Source: Gemmatimonadaceae bacterium | GTDB lineage: Bacteria; Gemmatimonadota; Gemmatimonadetes; Gemmatimonadales; Gemmatimonadaceae | Direction of reading: 5' to 3' | Assembly: GCA_035606695.1 (NCBI GenBank) | Contig: DATNEW010000014.1 | Location: forward strand, 1 to 64,000 | DNA length: 64,000 nucleotides | Shown: one piece after another, positions 1 to 8,807 of the stretch | Layout: each line of letters starts with the position of its first letter | How positions within the stretch are numbered: the first letter of the stretch is position 1 | The notes under the pieces: generated by a model | What the model was told of the DNA's origin: nothing | What the model saw: only the letters and a program-made list of their open reading frames with translations | The model's database searches: none | Program-made: the position numbers and the translations under genes

Positions 1-3000
1 CAGCAGCCGGCGGCGGCAGCGAGCATCACGGGGCGAGTGACGGTACGCGGGAGCCCGGAGCCGCTTCCGGATACGCGCGTGATCGTGTTAGGGACGTCCA
101 TCTTCACGCTCACGAATGCGGACGGCCGATACACCCTCCGGGGTGTCCCTGCCGGCAACGTCGAAGTGCGCGTGCTTCGCGTCGGCTACGTGGAGCAGAA
201 GCGCCCCGTTACCGTGACGGTAGGACAGGCAGCCACGCTCGACTTCGAGCTCGACCGCACCCTCGTGGTCCTGCAGGAGGTCGTCACAACGGCGACGGGT
301 CAGCAGCGACGCAGCGAGCTCGGGAACTCGATCGCGACGATCGACGTGACGAAGAAGGTGCAGGAGTCGCCGATCAAGAACATGGGCGACCTTCTCGTGG
401 CGAAGGCGCCGGGCGTGCAGGTGATGCCCTCGAACATGACCGGTGGTGGCAGCCGCGTCCGCGTCCGCGGGACGAGCTCACTGTCGCTCACGAACGACCC
501 GATCTACGTGATCGACGGCGTGCGCCTAACGAGCCAGGCCGGGAACGCCGCCATCGCGATCGGCGTCGGCGGCACGGCACCGAGCCGCGTAAATGACATC
601 TCGCCCGAAGACATCGAGAATATCGAGATCGTGAAGGGTCCGTCGGCCGCGACGCTGTACGGTACCGATGCGGCGAACGGCGTCATCGTCATCACCACCA
701 AGAAGGGCCGCTCTGGTTCGGCGCGCTGGAACTGGTTCGTCGAAGGCGCTGCCGTGCAGGATCGCAACACGTATCCGTCGACGTACGCGCTCTGGGGCCA
801 CACGGCCGCCAAGCCCACGGTCAACACGCGCTGCCAGCTCGCCACGATGTTCACGTCGGCGAACACCGCCGGCACGTGCATCGCGGACAGCCTCACGTCG
901 ATCAACGTCGCGATGGACCCGAGCATTCGTCCGTTCCAGACGGGTCACAACACCAATTATGGTTTGCAGGTCAGCGGCGGCAGCGACGCCGTTCGCTACT
1001 TCGTGAGCGGCGAGCTGTTCGACGAAGTCGGCACGTACCACATGCCGAACTTCGCGCGGACGTTCCTCGAAGATACGCTGCACACGGCGGCCAAGGACGA
1101 GTGGATCAATCCCGAAGCGATGCAGCGCCAGAACATCCGGGCGAACCTGAACGCGTCGGTGACCCCGAAGCTCGACCTCTCGATCAACGCCGGTTTCGGA
1201 AAGAGCGATCAGCGCGCGCCGAACGTCGATAACAACATCACCGGCATCGGCGGCTTGATCTATCTCGGCAGCGGCACGGCGTCGTGCAACTTCGACTACA
1301 ACTGCACGAGCCCCGAGGGCCAGAACCTTCGCGGCTATGCGCGCTTCTCGCCGGCGCAGGTGTTCGAGCAGATCACCGAGGAAGGCATTCAGCGCCTGAC
1401 CGGAAGCGCCGACGCGCAGTGGCGTCCGCTGACCTGGATGCAGAACCAGGCGACGGTCGGCATCGACTACTCCGGTACGCAGTACATCAACCTCTGCCAG
1501 TTCTCGAACTGCCCGGCGTTCAGCACCGACCAGCTCGGATTCATCGAGGACGATCACAATCAGCATCGCGACTTCACCGCGAAGATCGTCAGCAACTCGT
1601 CGTGGAACCCGAAGTCGTACCTGAACCTCAAGACGTCGGTCGGCGCGGACTACGTGAACATCGAGTCCGACAATACCCAGGGCAGCGGCCAGACCCTTCC
1701 GCCGGGCGCGACGCGCACGCAGGACTCCGCCATCCAGGGTTCCTCGGACCAGCAGGCCACCGCAACCAAGACGTTGGGCGTGTACGTGCAGGAGCAGGGC
1801 GGCATTCGCGATCGGCTCTTCCTGACCCTGGCGGTGCGCTCGGACCAGAACAGCGCGTTCGGCACGAACTTCCAGCGCGTCTTCTACCCGAAGGCCAGCC
1901 TGTCGTGGATCATGTCCGACGAGAGCTTCTTCCCGAAGTACGATTGGCTGAACATGTTCCGCCTCCGCGGCGCGTACGGCCAGTCGGGCGTGCAGCCGGG
2001 CTCCACGGACGCGTTGCGGACCTTCCGCGCCGTGACGGTGAACCTGGCCGACGCGCCGACGACCGGCTTGCAGGAGAGCGCTCTCGGAAACCCGAACCTC
2101 AAGCCTGAGCGGTCGGGCGAGCTCGAGACGGGCTTCGAGACCCGCCTCTTCGGCAACCGCGTCAATCTCGACGTGACGTACTACAACAAGAAGACGAAGG
2201 ATGCGCTCGTCAGCCTTCCGATCGCCACGTCGGCGGCGCCCTCGGCGACGACCGTTCGCTCGAACATCGCCTCCGTCCAGAACAGCGGATGGGAAACGGC
2301 GATCAACACGCAGATCGTCGATCGCTCGCAGTTTGGCTGGGACCTGACGATCTCGGGCTCGCACAACTCGAACAAGATCGGAACACTCGGTTTTGATGCG
2401 AACGGAAAGCCGAACAAGACGATCGGCACGGGTGCTGCCCGCGACTCCGTCGGCTTCCCGGTGAACGGCCTGTTCCTGCGTCCGTTCACGTTCGCCGACA
2501 AGAATGGCGACGGCATCATTCAGTCGAGCGAAGTGACCGTCGATACCGGCGTCGTCTTCGCCGGGTATTCGGCGCCGCGCGATCTGCTCTCGTTGCAGAA
2601 CGGGTTCGACCTCCTGCGCCGCCGCCTTCGCATCAACGTGCTGCTCGACTACAAGGGCGGCTACGTGAACGAGAACGCCACGGCACAGTTTGTCTGCCAG
2701 CAGCTGCCACGGTCCTGTCAGGAAGATCAGGACAAGACGGTGTCGCTCTACCGTCAGGCCCGCGCCGTGGCGAACAGCACCGGCACGATCGTGAACGGCA
2801 CGCGCATCACGACGAGCCGCGGCTACTGGGAGAACGGCCAGTTCTGGCGCCTGCGTGAAGTGTCGGCGGTGGTGCAGATGCCGAACACGCTGGCGGCACG
2901 GCTCCGCGCGAGGGACGCGAACATCACGCTCGGCGCGCGCAACCTGCACGTGTGGACGAAGTACGACGGCGTGGACCCGGAATCGAACTACACGTCCGGC

Positions 3001-3087
3001 GCCACCGGCACCGCTGACATCCCGGACGACTTCATCACGCAGCCGCCGAAGACGTACTTCACGGTGCGCCTCAACCTCCACTACTAA
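1..3087 (+). CDS. SusC/RagA-type TonB-linked outer-membrane receptor (5' end outside window)
   Basis: The frame is open from base 1 (QQPAAAASITGRVTV...), so the signal peptide and true start lie upstream; the GTG at 37 is not a convincing start. The visible part begins with a carboxypeptidase-regulatory-like beta-sandwich (ITGRV...DGRYTLRGVPAGNVEVRVLRVGY), about 85 residues. A TonB plug follows (VQESPIKNMGDLLVAKAPGVQV, then IYVIDGVRL, IENIEIVKGPSAATLYGTDAANGVI) and then a long 22-strand-type barrel ending in an aromatic/hydrophobic strand (TYFTVRLNLHY). Family knowledge: SusC proteins take up oligosaccharides or peptides across the outer membrane using TonB energy, with a SusD lid. The SusD gene starts 23 bases downstream, so the two form an operon. 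The substrate cannot be told from sequence. Confidence 0.93.
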   Translation, partial: QQPAAAASITGRVTVRGSPEPLPDTRVIVLGTSIFTLTNADGRYTLRGVPAGNVEVRVLRVGYVEQKRPVTVTVGQAATLDFELDRTLVVLQEVVTTATGQQRRSELGNSIATIDVTKKVQESPIKNMGDLLVAKAPGVQVMPSNMTGGGSRVRVRGTSSLSLTNDPIYVIDGVRLTSQAGNAAIAIGVGGTAPSRVNDISPEDIENIEIVKGPSAATLYGTDAANGVIVITTKKGRSGSARWNWFVEGAAVQDRNTYPSTYALWGHTAAKPTVNTRCQLATMFTSANTAGTCIADSLTSINVAMDPSIRPFQTGHNTNYGLQVSGGSDAVRYFVSGELFDEVGTYHMPNFARTFLEDTLHTAAKDEWINPEAMQRQNIRANLNASVTPKLDLSINAGFGKSDQRAPNVDNNITGIGGLIYLGSGTASCNFDYNCTSPEGQNLRGYARFSPAQVFEQITEEGIQRLTGSADAQWRPLTWMQNQATVGIDYSGTQYINLCQFSNCPAFSTDQLGFIEDDHNQHRDFTAKIVSNSSWNPKSYLNLKTSVGADYVNIESDNTQGSGQTLPPGATRTQDSAIQGSSDQQATATKTLGVYVQEQGGIRDRLFLTLAVRSDQNSAFGTNFQRVFYPKASLSWIMSDESFFPKYDWLNMFRLRGAYGQSGVQPGSTDALRTFRAVTVNLADAPTTGLQESALGNPNLKPERSGELETGFETRLFGNRVNLDVTYYNKKTKDALVSLPIATSAAPSATTVRSNIASVQNSGWETAINTQIVDRSQFGWDLTISGSHNSNKIGTLGFDANGKPNKTIGTGAARDSVGFPVNGLFLRPFTFADKNGDGIIQSSEVTVDTGVVFAGYSAPRDLLSLQNGFDLLRRRLRINVLLDYKGGYVNENATAQFVCQQLPRSCQEDQDKTVSLYRQARAVANSTGTIVNGTRITTSRGYWENGQFWRLREVSAVVQMPNTLAARLRARDANITLGARNLHVWTKYDGVDPESNYTSGATGTADIPDDFITQPPKTYFTVRLNLHY

Positions 3088-3110
3088 GACTCCCTCGAGG
3101 ACGATCATAG

Positions 3111-4499
3111 ATGCTGAATACTTTGAAGCGCGCTCGATGGACGCTGTTGAGCGCCACGTTGACCGTCGCACCCCTGCTTTCGGGGTGCGACGTGAAACAG
3201 GAGCTGCTCGCTCCTCAGAATCCGGGTATCATCGACCCGTCGCAGGTGAGCACGCCCGCGGCGGCGACCGCGCTGCGGGTGTCGGCGCTGGGCCAGCTGA
3301 AGAGTCGCGCGGCCGGAACGGAAAGCATGTGGATGTACGGCGGGCTGCTCGCCGACGAATGGAAGTCGAGCGACACGTTCTCGCAGCGCAACGAGATCGA
3401 CCAGCGCAGCATCCAGACGAACAACGCCAACCTCCAGACGGCGTACAACGGCTTGCAGCAAGCGCGCGGCTTCACGCGAACGGCCATCGACAAGTCGTTC
3501 CAGTTGACGCCTGATTCCTCGGCGGCGATCGGTGAGATGTACTTCACCCTCGGATTCCTCGAGATGGAGCTCGCCGAGAACTTCTGCAACGGCATTCCGC
3601 TCACCTACACGGTGAACGGTGTGCCGCAGTATGGCCCGTCGCTGACGGACGATTCGATCTTCAAGCAGGCATCCGTGCACTTCGACAGCGCGCTGACGCT
3701 GGCAGGGAAGGAGCAAAACGACGCGGCTCTCGCGGCGAAGGTCAAGCAGGCCGCGTCGATCGGCAAGGCCCGGGCGCTGATGAATCTCGGCCAGCAGGCA
3801 GCGGCCGCCCCGTTCGTCACCTCGGCAGTCGTGCCGACGTCGTTCGAGTACGACCAGACGTTCGACCCGACGACGCAGGATCAGCAGTTGTGGGCGTTGA
3901 ACATCAGCGCCGGCCGCTACACGGTCAGCGACAGCGTCGACAACGTCACCGGCCGCATTCAGAACGCCACGCCGTTCGTGTCGGCGCACGATCCACGGGT
4001 GCCGACCGCCGCGTCGCCAAAGTCCGTCAAGCCGTTCGATGGTGTGACACCGCTGTTTGACCAGCAGGTCTATCCGGGACGCAGCGATCCGGTGCCGCTC
4101 GTGAGCGGCATCGACGCGCGTCTTCTCGAGGCCGAGACGCACATGGCTTCGGGCGATTTCGCCGGCATGATGACCATCCTGAACGCGCTGCGTACGTCGA
4201 AGCAACAGATTGGTCCGCTGTCCGTGCCGGCGTTGCCGGCGCTCACGACCACGCCGACGACGAAGAGCGATGCGGTCGCGATCCTCTTCCGCGAGGCGGC
4301 GTTCTGGCAGTTTGGCCGCGGCGAGCGTGTGCCCAATCTGCGTCGCGAGATCCGACTCTACGGCAAGACGCAGGATCAAGTCTTCCCGACGGGGCAGTTC
4401 CACAAGCCGGGTAACTTCGGCACCGACGTCAACTTCCCGGTGCCGGACGGCGAGAAGGCGAACCCGAACTTCAAGGGCTGCATCGACCGCAAGGCGTAA
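3111..4499 (+). CDS. SusD/RagB-family nutrient-binding outer-membrane lipoprotein
   Basis: 462 residues. The N-terminus has a basic, hydrophobic leader ending in a lipobox (PLLSGC), followed by KQELLAPQNPGIIDPSQV, the typical SusD opening. The helical body carries TPR-like segments (LQTAYNGLQQARGF, AAIGEMYFTLGFLEMELAENFCNGIPL). The gene directly follows the SusC gene and is followed by a strong terminator, so the SusC/SusD pair is the end of its operon. Family knowledge: SusD caps the SusC barrel and binds the ligand. In Gemmatimonadota such pairs often have no linked glycosidase, and none is next to this one; a GH43 enzyme lies 31 kb away. Confidence 0.92.
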   Translation: MLNTLKRARWTLLSATLTVAPLLSGCDVKQELLAPQNPGIIDPSQVSTPAAATALRVSALGQLKSRAAGTESMWMYGGLLADEWKSSDTFSQRNEIDQRSIQTNNANLQTAYNGLQQARGFTRTAIDKSFQLTPDSSAAIGEMYFTLGFLEMELAENFCNGIPLTYTVNGVPQYGPSLTDDSIFKQASVHFDSALTLAGKEQNDAALAAKVKQAASIGKARALMNLGQQAAAAPFVTSAVVPTSFEYDQTFDPTTQDQQLWALNISAGRYTVSDSVDNVTGRIQNATPFVSAHDPRVPTAASPKSVKPFDGVTPLFDQQVYPGRSDPVPLVSGIDARLLEAETHMASGDFAGMMTILNALRTSKQQIGPLSVPALPALTTTPTTKSDAVAILFREAAFWQFGRGERVPNLRREIRLYGKTQDQVFPTGQFHKPGNFGTDVNFPVPDGEKANPNFKGCIDRKA

Positions 4500-4550
4500 G
4501 ATCGCCGAACCGGCCATGTAAGACCTGCTACAACCTGTACTGAGTGAACG

Positions 4551-4586
4551 AAAGCGGTGGAAGGGGCCAACCCTTCCACCGCTTTT
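4551..4586 (+). terminator. Rho-independent terminator after the SusCD operon
   Basis: Perfect 15-bp stem (arms 4551-4565 and 4572-4586 in effect, loop around GCCAA) followed by a T-rich stretch (TTTTCGTTGTTTT). It lies 52 bases after the SusD stop. Confidence 0.9.
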
Positions 4587-4661
4587 CGTTGTTTTCCCGG
4601 GACATGAGTGGGGCTTGCGTCCGCGCTTTCCGCGTTCGAGTCTTTACACGACCCTCACCCG

Positions 4662-5081
4662 ATGAACCCCATGCGACGCTTTCTCATTGGATCGCTGATC
4701 GTTGCCGCAGTCGCCTGTTGCGGCGGCGGAGCCGGCTCCGCGTCGAGCGCCACGCCGGAGCCGCGACAACAAGCGCGCAACCCGAACCTGATCACCGCCG
4801 CGGAGTTCGCGATGAGCGCCGGCGATCTCTACTCCGCGATCGAGCGCGCGCGCCCGGCATTCTTTCAAACGCGCGGCAATGCCAGCTTCGGCAACGGCGC
4901 CGGCCCCGAGCAGATCGAGGTGTACGTCGAAGGCGTGCATCGCGGCGGCGTGGAGTCGCTGCGCGAGATCAACGTCGCCGACGTCGCGGAGGTGCGGCGT
5001 CTGTCCGCCGCCGAGGCGACGCAGCGGTTCGGGACCGGGCACACGATGGGCGCGGTCATGGTCACGCTGAAAAAGAGCTAG
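4662..5081 (+). CDS. Small secreted protein resembling an isolated TonB plug domain
   Basis: 139 residues from ATG 4662 (MNPMRRFLIGSLIVAAVACC); a second ATG at 4671 is equally possible. A short hydrophobic leader ends in Cys-Cys, so it may be a lipoprotein although the lipobox (AVAC) is weak. The C-terminal half, IEVYVEGVHRGGVESLREINVADVAEVRRLSAAEATQRFGTGHTMGAVMVTLK, copies the last strands of a TonB plug (compare IYVIDGVRL...IENIEIVKGPSAATLYGTDAANGVIVI in the SusC gene upstream), but no barrel follows. The gene is separated from SusCD by a terminator, and its stop overlaps the stop of the convergent kinase by 4 bases. Function unknown; it could decorate or regulate a receptor. Confidence 0.75.
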   Translation: MNPMRRFLIGSLIVAAVACCGGGAGSASSATPEPRQQARNPNLITAAEFAMSAGDLYSAIERARPAFFQTRGNASFGNGAGPEQIEVYVEGVHRGGVESLREINVADVAEVRRLSAAEATQRFGTGHTMGAVMVTLKKS

Positions 5082-6958
5082 CTGCTGAGACTCGCCTTCG
5101 CCGTCTCGCCGGTGTGGACCTGCATCGCACCGGCGGCGCGCGCGCGGGGCAACGTCAGCGTGAAGCACGCGCCGCCGCCCGGCCGGTCGCTGACGCGCAG
5201 ATCGCCGCCCATGCCGCGCGCCAGGTCGCGGCTGATGGCGAGGCCAAGCCCGATGCCTTCCGTCGTATTCGTCAGCGACCGGTCGAGCTGCACGAACGGC
5301 TCGAACACCGCATCGTGCTTTTCGGCGGGAATGCCCGGGCCGGTATCACAAACGCGAATGCTGATTCTCGAATTCTCGAGCGGCGAGGCATCGAGCGAGA
5401 TCGTTCCACCGGTGGGCGTGAAGCGAATGGCGTTCGAGAGGAGGTTGAGCAGAATCTGCCGCAGCTTCTCGGCGTCGGCTCTCACCGCGAGCGCGGCGTC
5501 GGACGAGACGTAGTGCATCTCGAGCGACTTCGACGTGGCTTGCGGCGCCACCAATTCGCCGATGTTCGTCAGGAAGGGCGCCACGGCCAGTGACTCGATG
5601 TCGTACGACACGCGTCCGGATTCGATCCGGCTCAAGTCGAGCATCGAACTGATCAAGCCCAGCAGGTGCCCTTGCGCCGCGCGAATGCGCGAGAGATCGC
5701 GGCGCTGCGCGTCCGTGATCGGACCGCGCAGCTCCATCTCGATGAGCTCCACGTATCCGCCGATTGCATTGAGCGGCGTGCGCAGCTCGTGGCTCATCGT
5801 GGCGAGAAACTCCGACTTCGCGCGATTGGCCTCCTGCGCCTCGCTCGTTCGCTGCTCCAGCTCCGAGCGACTCGCCGAGATCTCCTGGGTCATGTGGTTG
5901 AACGCGCTTGCCAGGCGCGCCACCTCGTCATAGTCGCGGGGCTCGGTGCGCGGAGCGTAATCGCCGCGCGCGATCGCTTCGGTGCTCGCCGTGAGCTCGT
6001 GCAGCGGCCGCGCCACGCGCCGCGCGACGAGCCACACGAGCAGACTGCCCGTCAACAGCAGAATGATGCTGAGAAGAATGAGCCGGCGAACGACCGCGCG
6101 CGGACCGCTCAACACCGCGGCTTCGGGCAGCTCCATGCCGACGATGAGCGGCGTGGCTGCGACGCGCTCCTCTTCGTGCACCGACGGGCCGTCCGGCCGC
6201 TCGCCGATCAAGCCGCGAGCCGTCGAATCGAGCCGTGCCGCGGCCAACGGCGCCCCGTCGATGCGCGTCCAGGCCGTGCCGTCGGCGTTGCGGTAGTACG
6301 TCGTGACGTCGTTGCCGGCGAGGGCACGCACCGTTTCGTCGATTTGCCGATTCGCCGCGATCCGCCCCTGCCGTGCGATATAGCCGATCGCCCGCGATTG
6401 TTCGAGAATTGGTATGAGCGTCCACACATAGCTTCGCGTCCCGACGAGATACAGGCGGCCGATCTGCGCCGAGTCCACCGCGCGGACCGAGTCGACGCCG
6501 TCGAAGTGGAGGCTCGGTTTGGTGACGCCGCGGTCGTCGCGCGAGGGCGCGGGCGCCGTCAACCGATCCTGCCCGACGAACGCGATGCGCTTGCCGGTGG
6601 CCGTCCACAGCTCGATCGGCAGGCCCGAGTCGGACGGCACACGGAGACGGGTGATCGCCGCCAATGCCGCGGAATCGCTCGCGCCGCGCCGCAGGGCGCG
6701 ATGCACGGCGGAGTCGTGCGCGACGCCGGCGTACCGCAAGCGCTGCAGCGCGATCGACGTGTCGGCGAGGATAGCCAGCTGGTGCGTCGCGCGCCGTAGG
6801 GACGCGCGCGCGTTGTCCCGCGCGGCATGCGCCAGCGTTTCGTAGGTCGCGACCAGCGCGGCCACGAGAATCACCGCCAGAATGGCGGTAATGGTCAGGG
6901 GAAGTCGTCGCTCGAGCGAGGCCCGCGTCGGCTGCTCGGGGGGAACGTTCATGGACAT
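5078..6958 (-). CDS. Membrane sensor histidine kinase (HAMP, HisKA, HATPase)
   Basis: 626 residues from ATG 6958 (MSMNVPPEQ; ATG at 6952 is an alternative). Visible order: TM1 about 20-42, extracytoplasmic sensor region about 45-290 without a family I recognise, TM2 about 293-313 (LILLSIILLLTGSLLVWLVA), HAMP, short coiled coil, then HisKA with the phospho-acceptor in SEFLATMSHELRTPLNAIGG. The HATPase follows with N box LLNLLSNAIRFTPTGG, G1 DTGPGIP and G2 GIGLGLAIS. No response regulator is next to it, so the partner is unknown. It is convergent with the plug-like gene and separated from the DUF4142 gene upstream by a terminator, so it is probably monocistronic. Confidence 0.9.
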   Translation of the reverse strand: MSMNVPPEQPTRASLERRLPLTITAILAVILVAALVATYETLAHAARDNARASLRRATHQLAILADTSIALQRLRYAGVAHDSAVHRALRRGASDSAALAAITRLRVPSDSGLPIELWTATGKRIAFVGQDRLTAPAPSRDDRGVTKPSLHFDGVDSVRAVDSAQIGRLYLVGTRSYVWTLIPILEQSRAIGYIARQGRIAANRQIDETVRALAGNDVTTYYRNADGTAWTRIDGAPLAAARLDSTARGLIGERPDGPSVHEEERVAATPLIVGMELPEAAVLSGPRAVVRRLILLSIILLLTGSLLVWLVARRVARPLHELTASTEAIARGDYAPRTEPRDYDEVARLASAFNHMTQEISASRSELEQRTSEAQEANRAKSEFLATMSHELRTPLNAIGGYVELIEMELRGPITDAQRRDLSRIRAAQGHLLGLISSMLDLSRIESGRVSYDIESLAVAPFLTNIGELVAPQATSKSLEMHYVSSDAALAVRADAEKLRQILLNLLSNAIRFTPTGGTISLDASPLENSRISIRVCDTGPGIPAEKHDAVFEPFVQLDRSLTNTTEGIGLGLAISRDLARGMGGDLRVSDRPGGGACFTLTLPRARAAGAMQVHTGETAKASLSS

Positions 6959-7002
6959 ATCGTAGATCGACGAGGGAGCGAGCACCAGAGCAAAAAAGGC
7001 AA

Positions 7003-7034
7003 ACGGCCGGCAACCCTGTGGGGTCGCCGGCCGT
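7003..7034 (-). terminator. Terminator of the DUF4142 gene
   Basis: Stem ACGGCCGGC/GCCGGCCGT with an inner GGGT/ACCC extension and one mismatch. Read on the minus strand it is followed by a six-T run, and it sits 78 bases past the stop of the minus-strand DUF4142 gene. T residues also follow on the plus strand, but no plus-strand gene needs it. Confidence 0.75.
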
Positions 7035-7080
7035 GCTCTTTTCGTGCCTCCGCGCCTGATTGTACGGTCGCCGAGTTACG

Positions 7081-7116
7081 GCACCAACCGCACTAACGGC
7101 ACTAAAGGCACTTATG
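7081..7116 (+). repeat. Four 9-bp tandem units across a stop codon
   Basis: Units GCACCAACC, GCACTAACG, GCACTAAAG, GCACTTATG follow each other without gaps. The last unit contains the stop codon of the minus-strand DUF4142 gene (7112-7114). Seen directly; no function is known to me. Confidence 0.7.
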
Positions 7117-7792
7117 GCATCTTCGCCTGGATGTCCTGCGCCTTCGTCAGATGCGTCTGCACCTTCCCGACCGCCCCCTCGAGCGCCTTCTTCGCGTCGG
7201 GATCGGTGGTGTTCTTGGCGGCGTCCTGCAGCTTGTCCAGAACGTCCTTGTGGTCGGACACCATCTTGTCCATGTAATTCTTGTCCCAGTCCGCGCCCGC
7301 GGCCTTGTCGGTGAGCTCCTTGAGCTCGTCGCGCGAGTGACCCATCAGGTCGTGCACGTCGCCCATGGTGGTATCGGGCATCGCCTTGATCTTGGTGCCG
7401 AGCTTCTTCGTCTCGGCGAGCATGGCCGAGTGATCCGTGACCATCTGCCGCGCGAACGCTTTCACAGCCGCGCTGGTCGCCTTCTTCTCGCCAAGCCGGC
7501 CGAGTTGGACTTCGCCTTCGTTCGCGGCGGTGGCGTAGGCGACGATCGCGTTGTTCGACCACTTGTTGGCGGTGTTCGCCGTGTTGGCCGCGGCGGTCGA
7601 GTCGGTGGCGGGTGTCGCGGCGGCCGCCGACGGATTACCCGGCGTGCCGGCGGTGTCGAGCCGTCCGGCGGCGCTGTTGGCCGCGGTCGAGTCGTTGTAC
7701 GCCGTCTGGTTGTGACCCTTGCACGCGGCCAACGTGCCGCCTGTGAGCGCGAGCAACAAACCGAGAGCGGCGGTGCGCTTGATATCTGACAT
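7112..7792 (-). CDS. DUF4142 ferritin-like lipoprotein
   Basis: 226 residues. ATG 7792 is chosen because GGGAG precedes it and the protein then opens with a lipoprotein leader (MSDIKRTAALGLLLALTGGTLAAC). A low-complexity Ala/Thr/Asn/Ser linker runs to about residue 80. The DUF4142 four-helix region follows (NAIVAYATAANEGEVQLGRLGEKKATSAAVKAFARQMVTDHSAMLAETKKL ... NYMDKMVSDHKDVLDKL) with the family's conserved His residues in MVTDHS and MVSDHK. Family knowledge: these are periplasmic or outer-membrane helical bundles of unknown function, often induced by stress. Single gene with its own terminator. Confidence 0.88.
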   Translation of the reverse strand: MSDIKRTAALGLLLALTGGTLAACKGHNQTAYNDSTAANSAAGRLDTAGTPGNPSAAAATPATDSTAAANTANTANKWSNNAIVAYATAANEGEVQLGRLGEKKATSAAVKAFARQMVTDHSAMLAETKKLGTKIKAMPDTTMGDVHDLMGHSRDELKELTDKAAGADWDKNYMDKMVSDHKDVLDKLQDAAKNTTDPDAKKALEGAVGKVQTHLTKAQDIQAKMP

Positions 7793-7995
7793 GAGCTCCC
7801 TCCCTGGGGTACCGGTTACGGCCGCCGTGAGGGCGCACGTGCCGGGCCGTGGTATTCGGCGGATCACGATTTTCCGGGGAAGACCCAATGCCTCGCTGAA
7901 CCCTTGGCGAGCTCGGCCGTAAATCAACGTGGGTAAAGCTCAGGCGTAGCACGCCTCGTGCAGCGCGACGAGACCAACTCCTTGGAGAAACTCAC

Positions 7996-8772
7996 GTGCA
8001 CCTGATTCGCTTTCCCCGCGCCTGCGTGGTGGTTGGTTTTTCGACTGGTCTCATGGCCGTTGCCGCCACGTCGCCGCTGGCGGCGCAGGTTTCATCGTCG
8101 GACATCAACAACGCCGCCGCGTACGGTGCGCTGCTGCTCACGCCACCGGGAGCAGTGGCGCCCATCGCGACGAGCACCATTCTCGATCAACGACAGCAGG
8201 GCGTGGTGTTCGCGATTCGCTATGGCTACGTCCCGACGAATGGCGCGGTGGGTTTCAACAACCTTGGCGCCACCGCGGTGCTGCCCGTGACACCCGAGGC
8301 GACGGTATCGCTCACCGGCGGCACCACGATTCCCACGTGCAGCAGCAACACGGTCGGATGCTCGCCGGGGCTGATGCTTGGGGTAGGCGGCGACATGCGG
8401 CTGGCGGCGCTCGGGACCGCACCCGCGACGCGCATCACCGTGTCGGTGAACGGCGAGCTAGGATACGGCAAGCCGCGCAACGTCGATCACGAGTTCAGCG
8501 GCATGGTGGGCTTGCCGATCGCGCTGCTGTTCAACGGCGATCCGACGCAGGGGTTGCGGATCGTGCCGTGGATTACGCCGGCCTTCGGCTTCGGGAACGA
8601 GCAAATCAGCAGCGGCGCGCCGAGTGCGAGCGGCCAGCGTGCGATGATCGGCGGCGGCATCGCGCTGACCAACGGTCTGAGCAACATCGGCGCGAGCCTT
8701 GGAGTGCAACGCATCATCATCACCAACGGGAAGACGATGGTCGGATTGTCGATTACTCTCGGGGGGCGGTGA
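7996..8772 (+). CDS. Secreted hypothetical protein, probably a small beta-barrel
   Basis: 258 residues from GTG 7996, with GGAG eight bases upstream. A signal peptide is evident (RACVVVGFSTGLMAVAATSPLAAQ, cleavage after AAQ). The rest alternates short hydrophobic strands and Gly/Asn turns (VVFAIRYGYVPTNGAVGFNNLG, GLMLGVGGDMRLAAL, ITVSVNGELGYG, RIVPWITPAFGFGNEQ) and ends in a strand (GKTMVGLSITLGGR). This is what an outer-membrane barrel of 8-10 strands looks like. Two cysteines (PTCSSNTVGC) could form a loop disulphide. I recognise no family. It is transcribed away from the DUF4142 gene. Confidence 0.7.
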   Translation: MHLIRFPRACVVVGFSTGLMAVAATSPLAAQVSSSDINNAAAYGALLLTPPGAVAPIATSTILDQRQQGVVFAIRYGYVPTNGAVGFNNLGATAVLPVTPEATVSLTGGTTIPTCSSNTVGCSPGLMLGVGGDMRLAALGTAPATRITVSVNGELGYGKPRNVDHEFSGMVGLPIALLFNGDPTQGLRIVPWITPAFGFGNEQISSGAPSASGQRAMIGGGIALTNGLSNIGASLGVQRIIITNGKTMVGLSITLGGR

Positions 8773-8807
8773 AGAGCGTTCTCTAACGGAGCGTTCGCAG
8801 CACCTTG

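Noticed and set aside
526-3171. Long open frame on the minus strand opposite the SusC gene
   Set aside because: Arg/Val/Asp-rich composition without any domain; it is an antisense artefact of high-GC coding sequence. The same applies to the long minus-strand frames opposite the ADOP permeases (20060-22360) and the plus-strand frame at 25442-27166.
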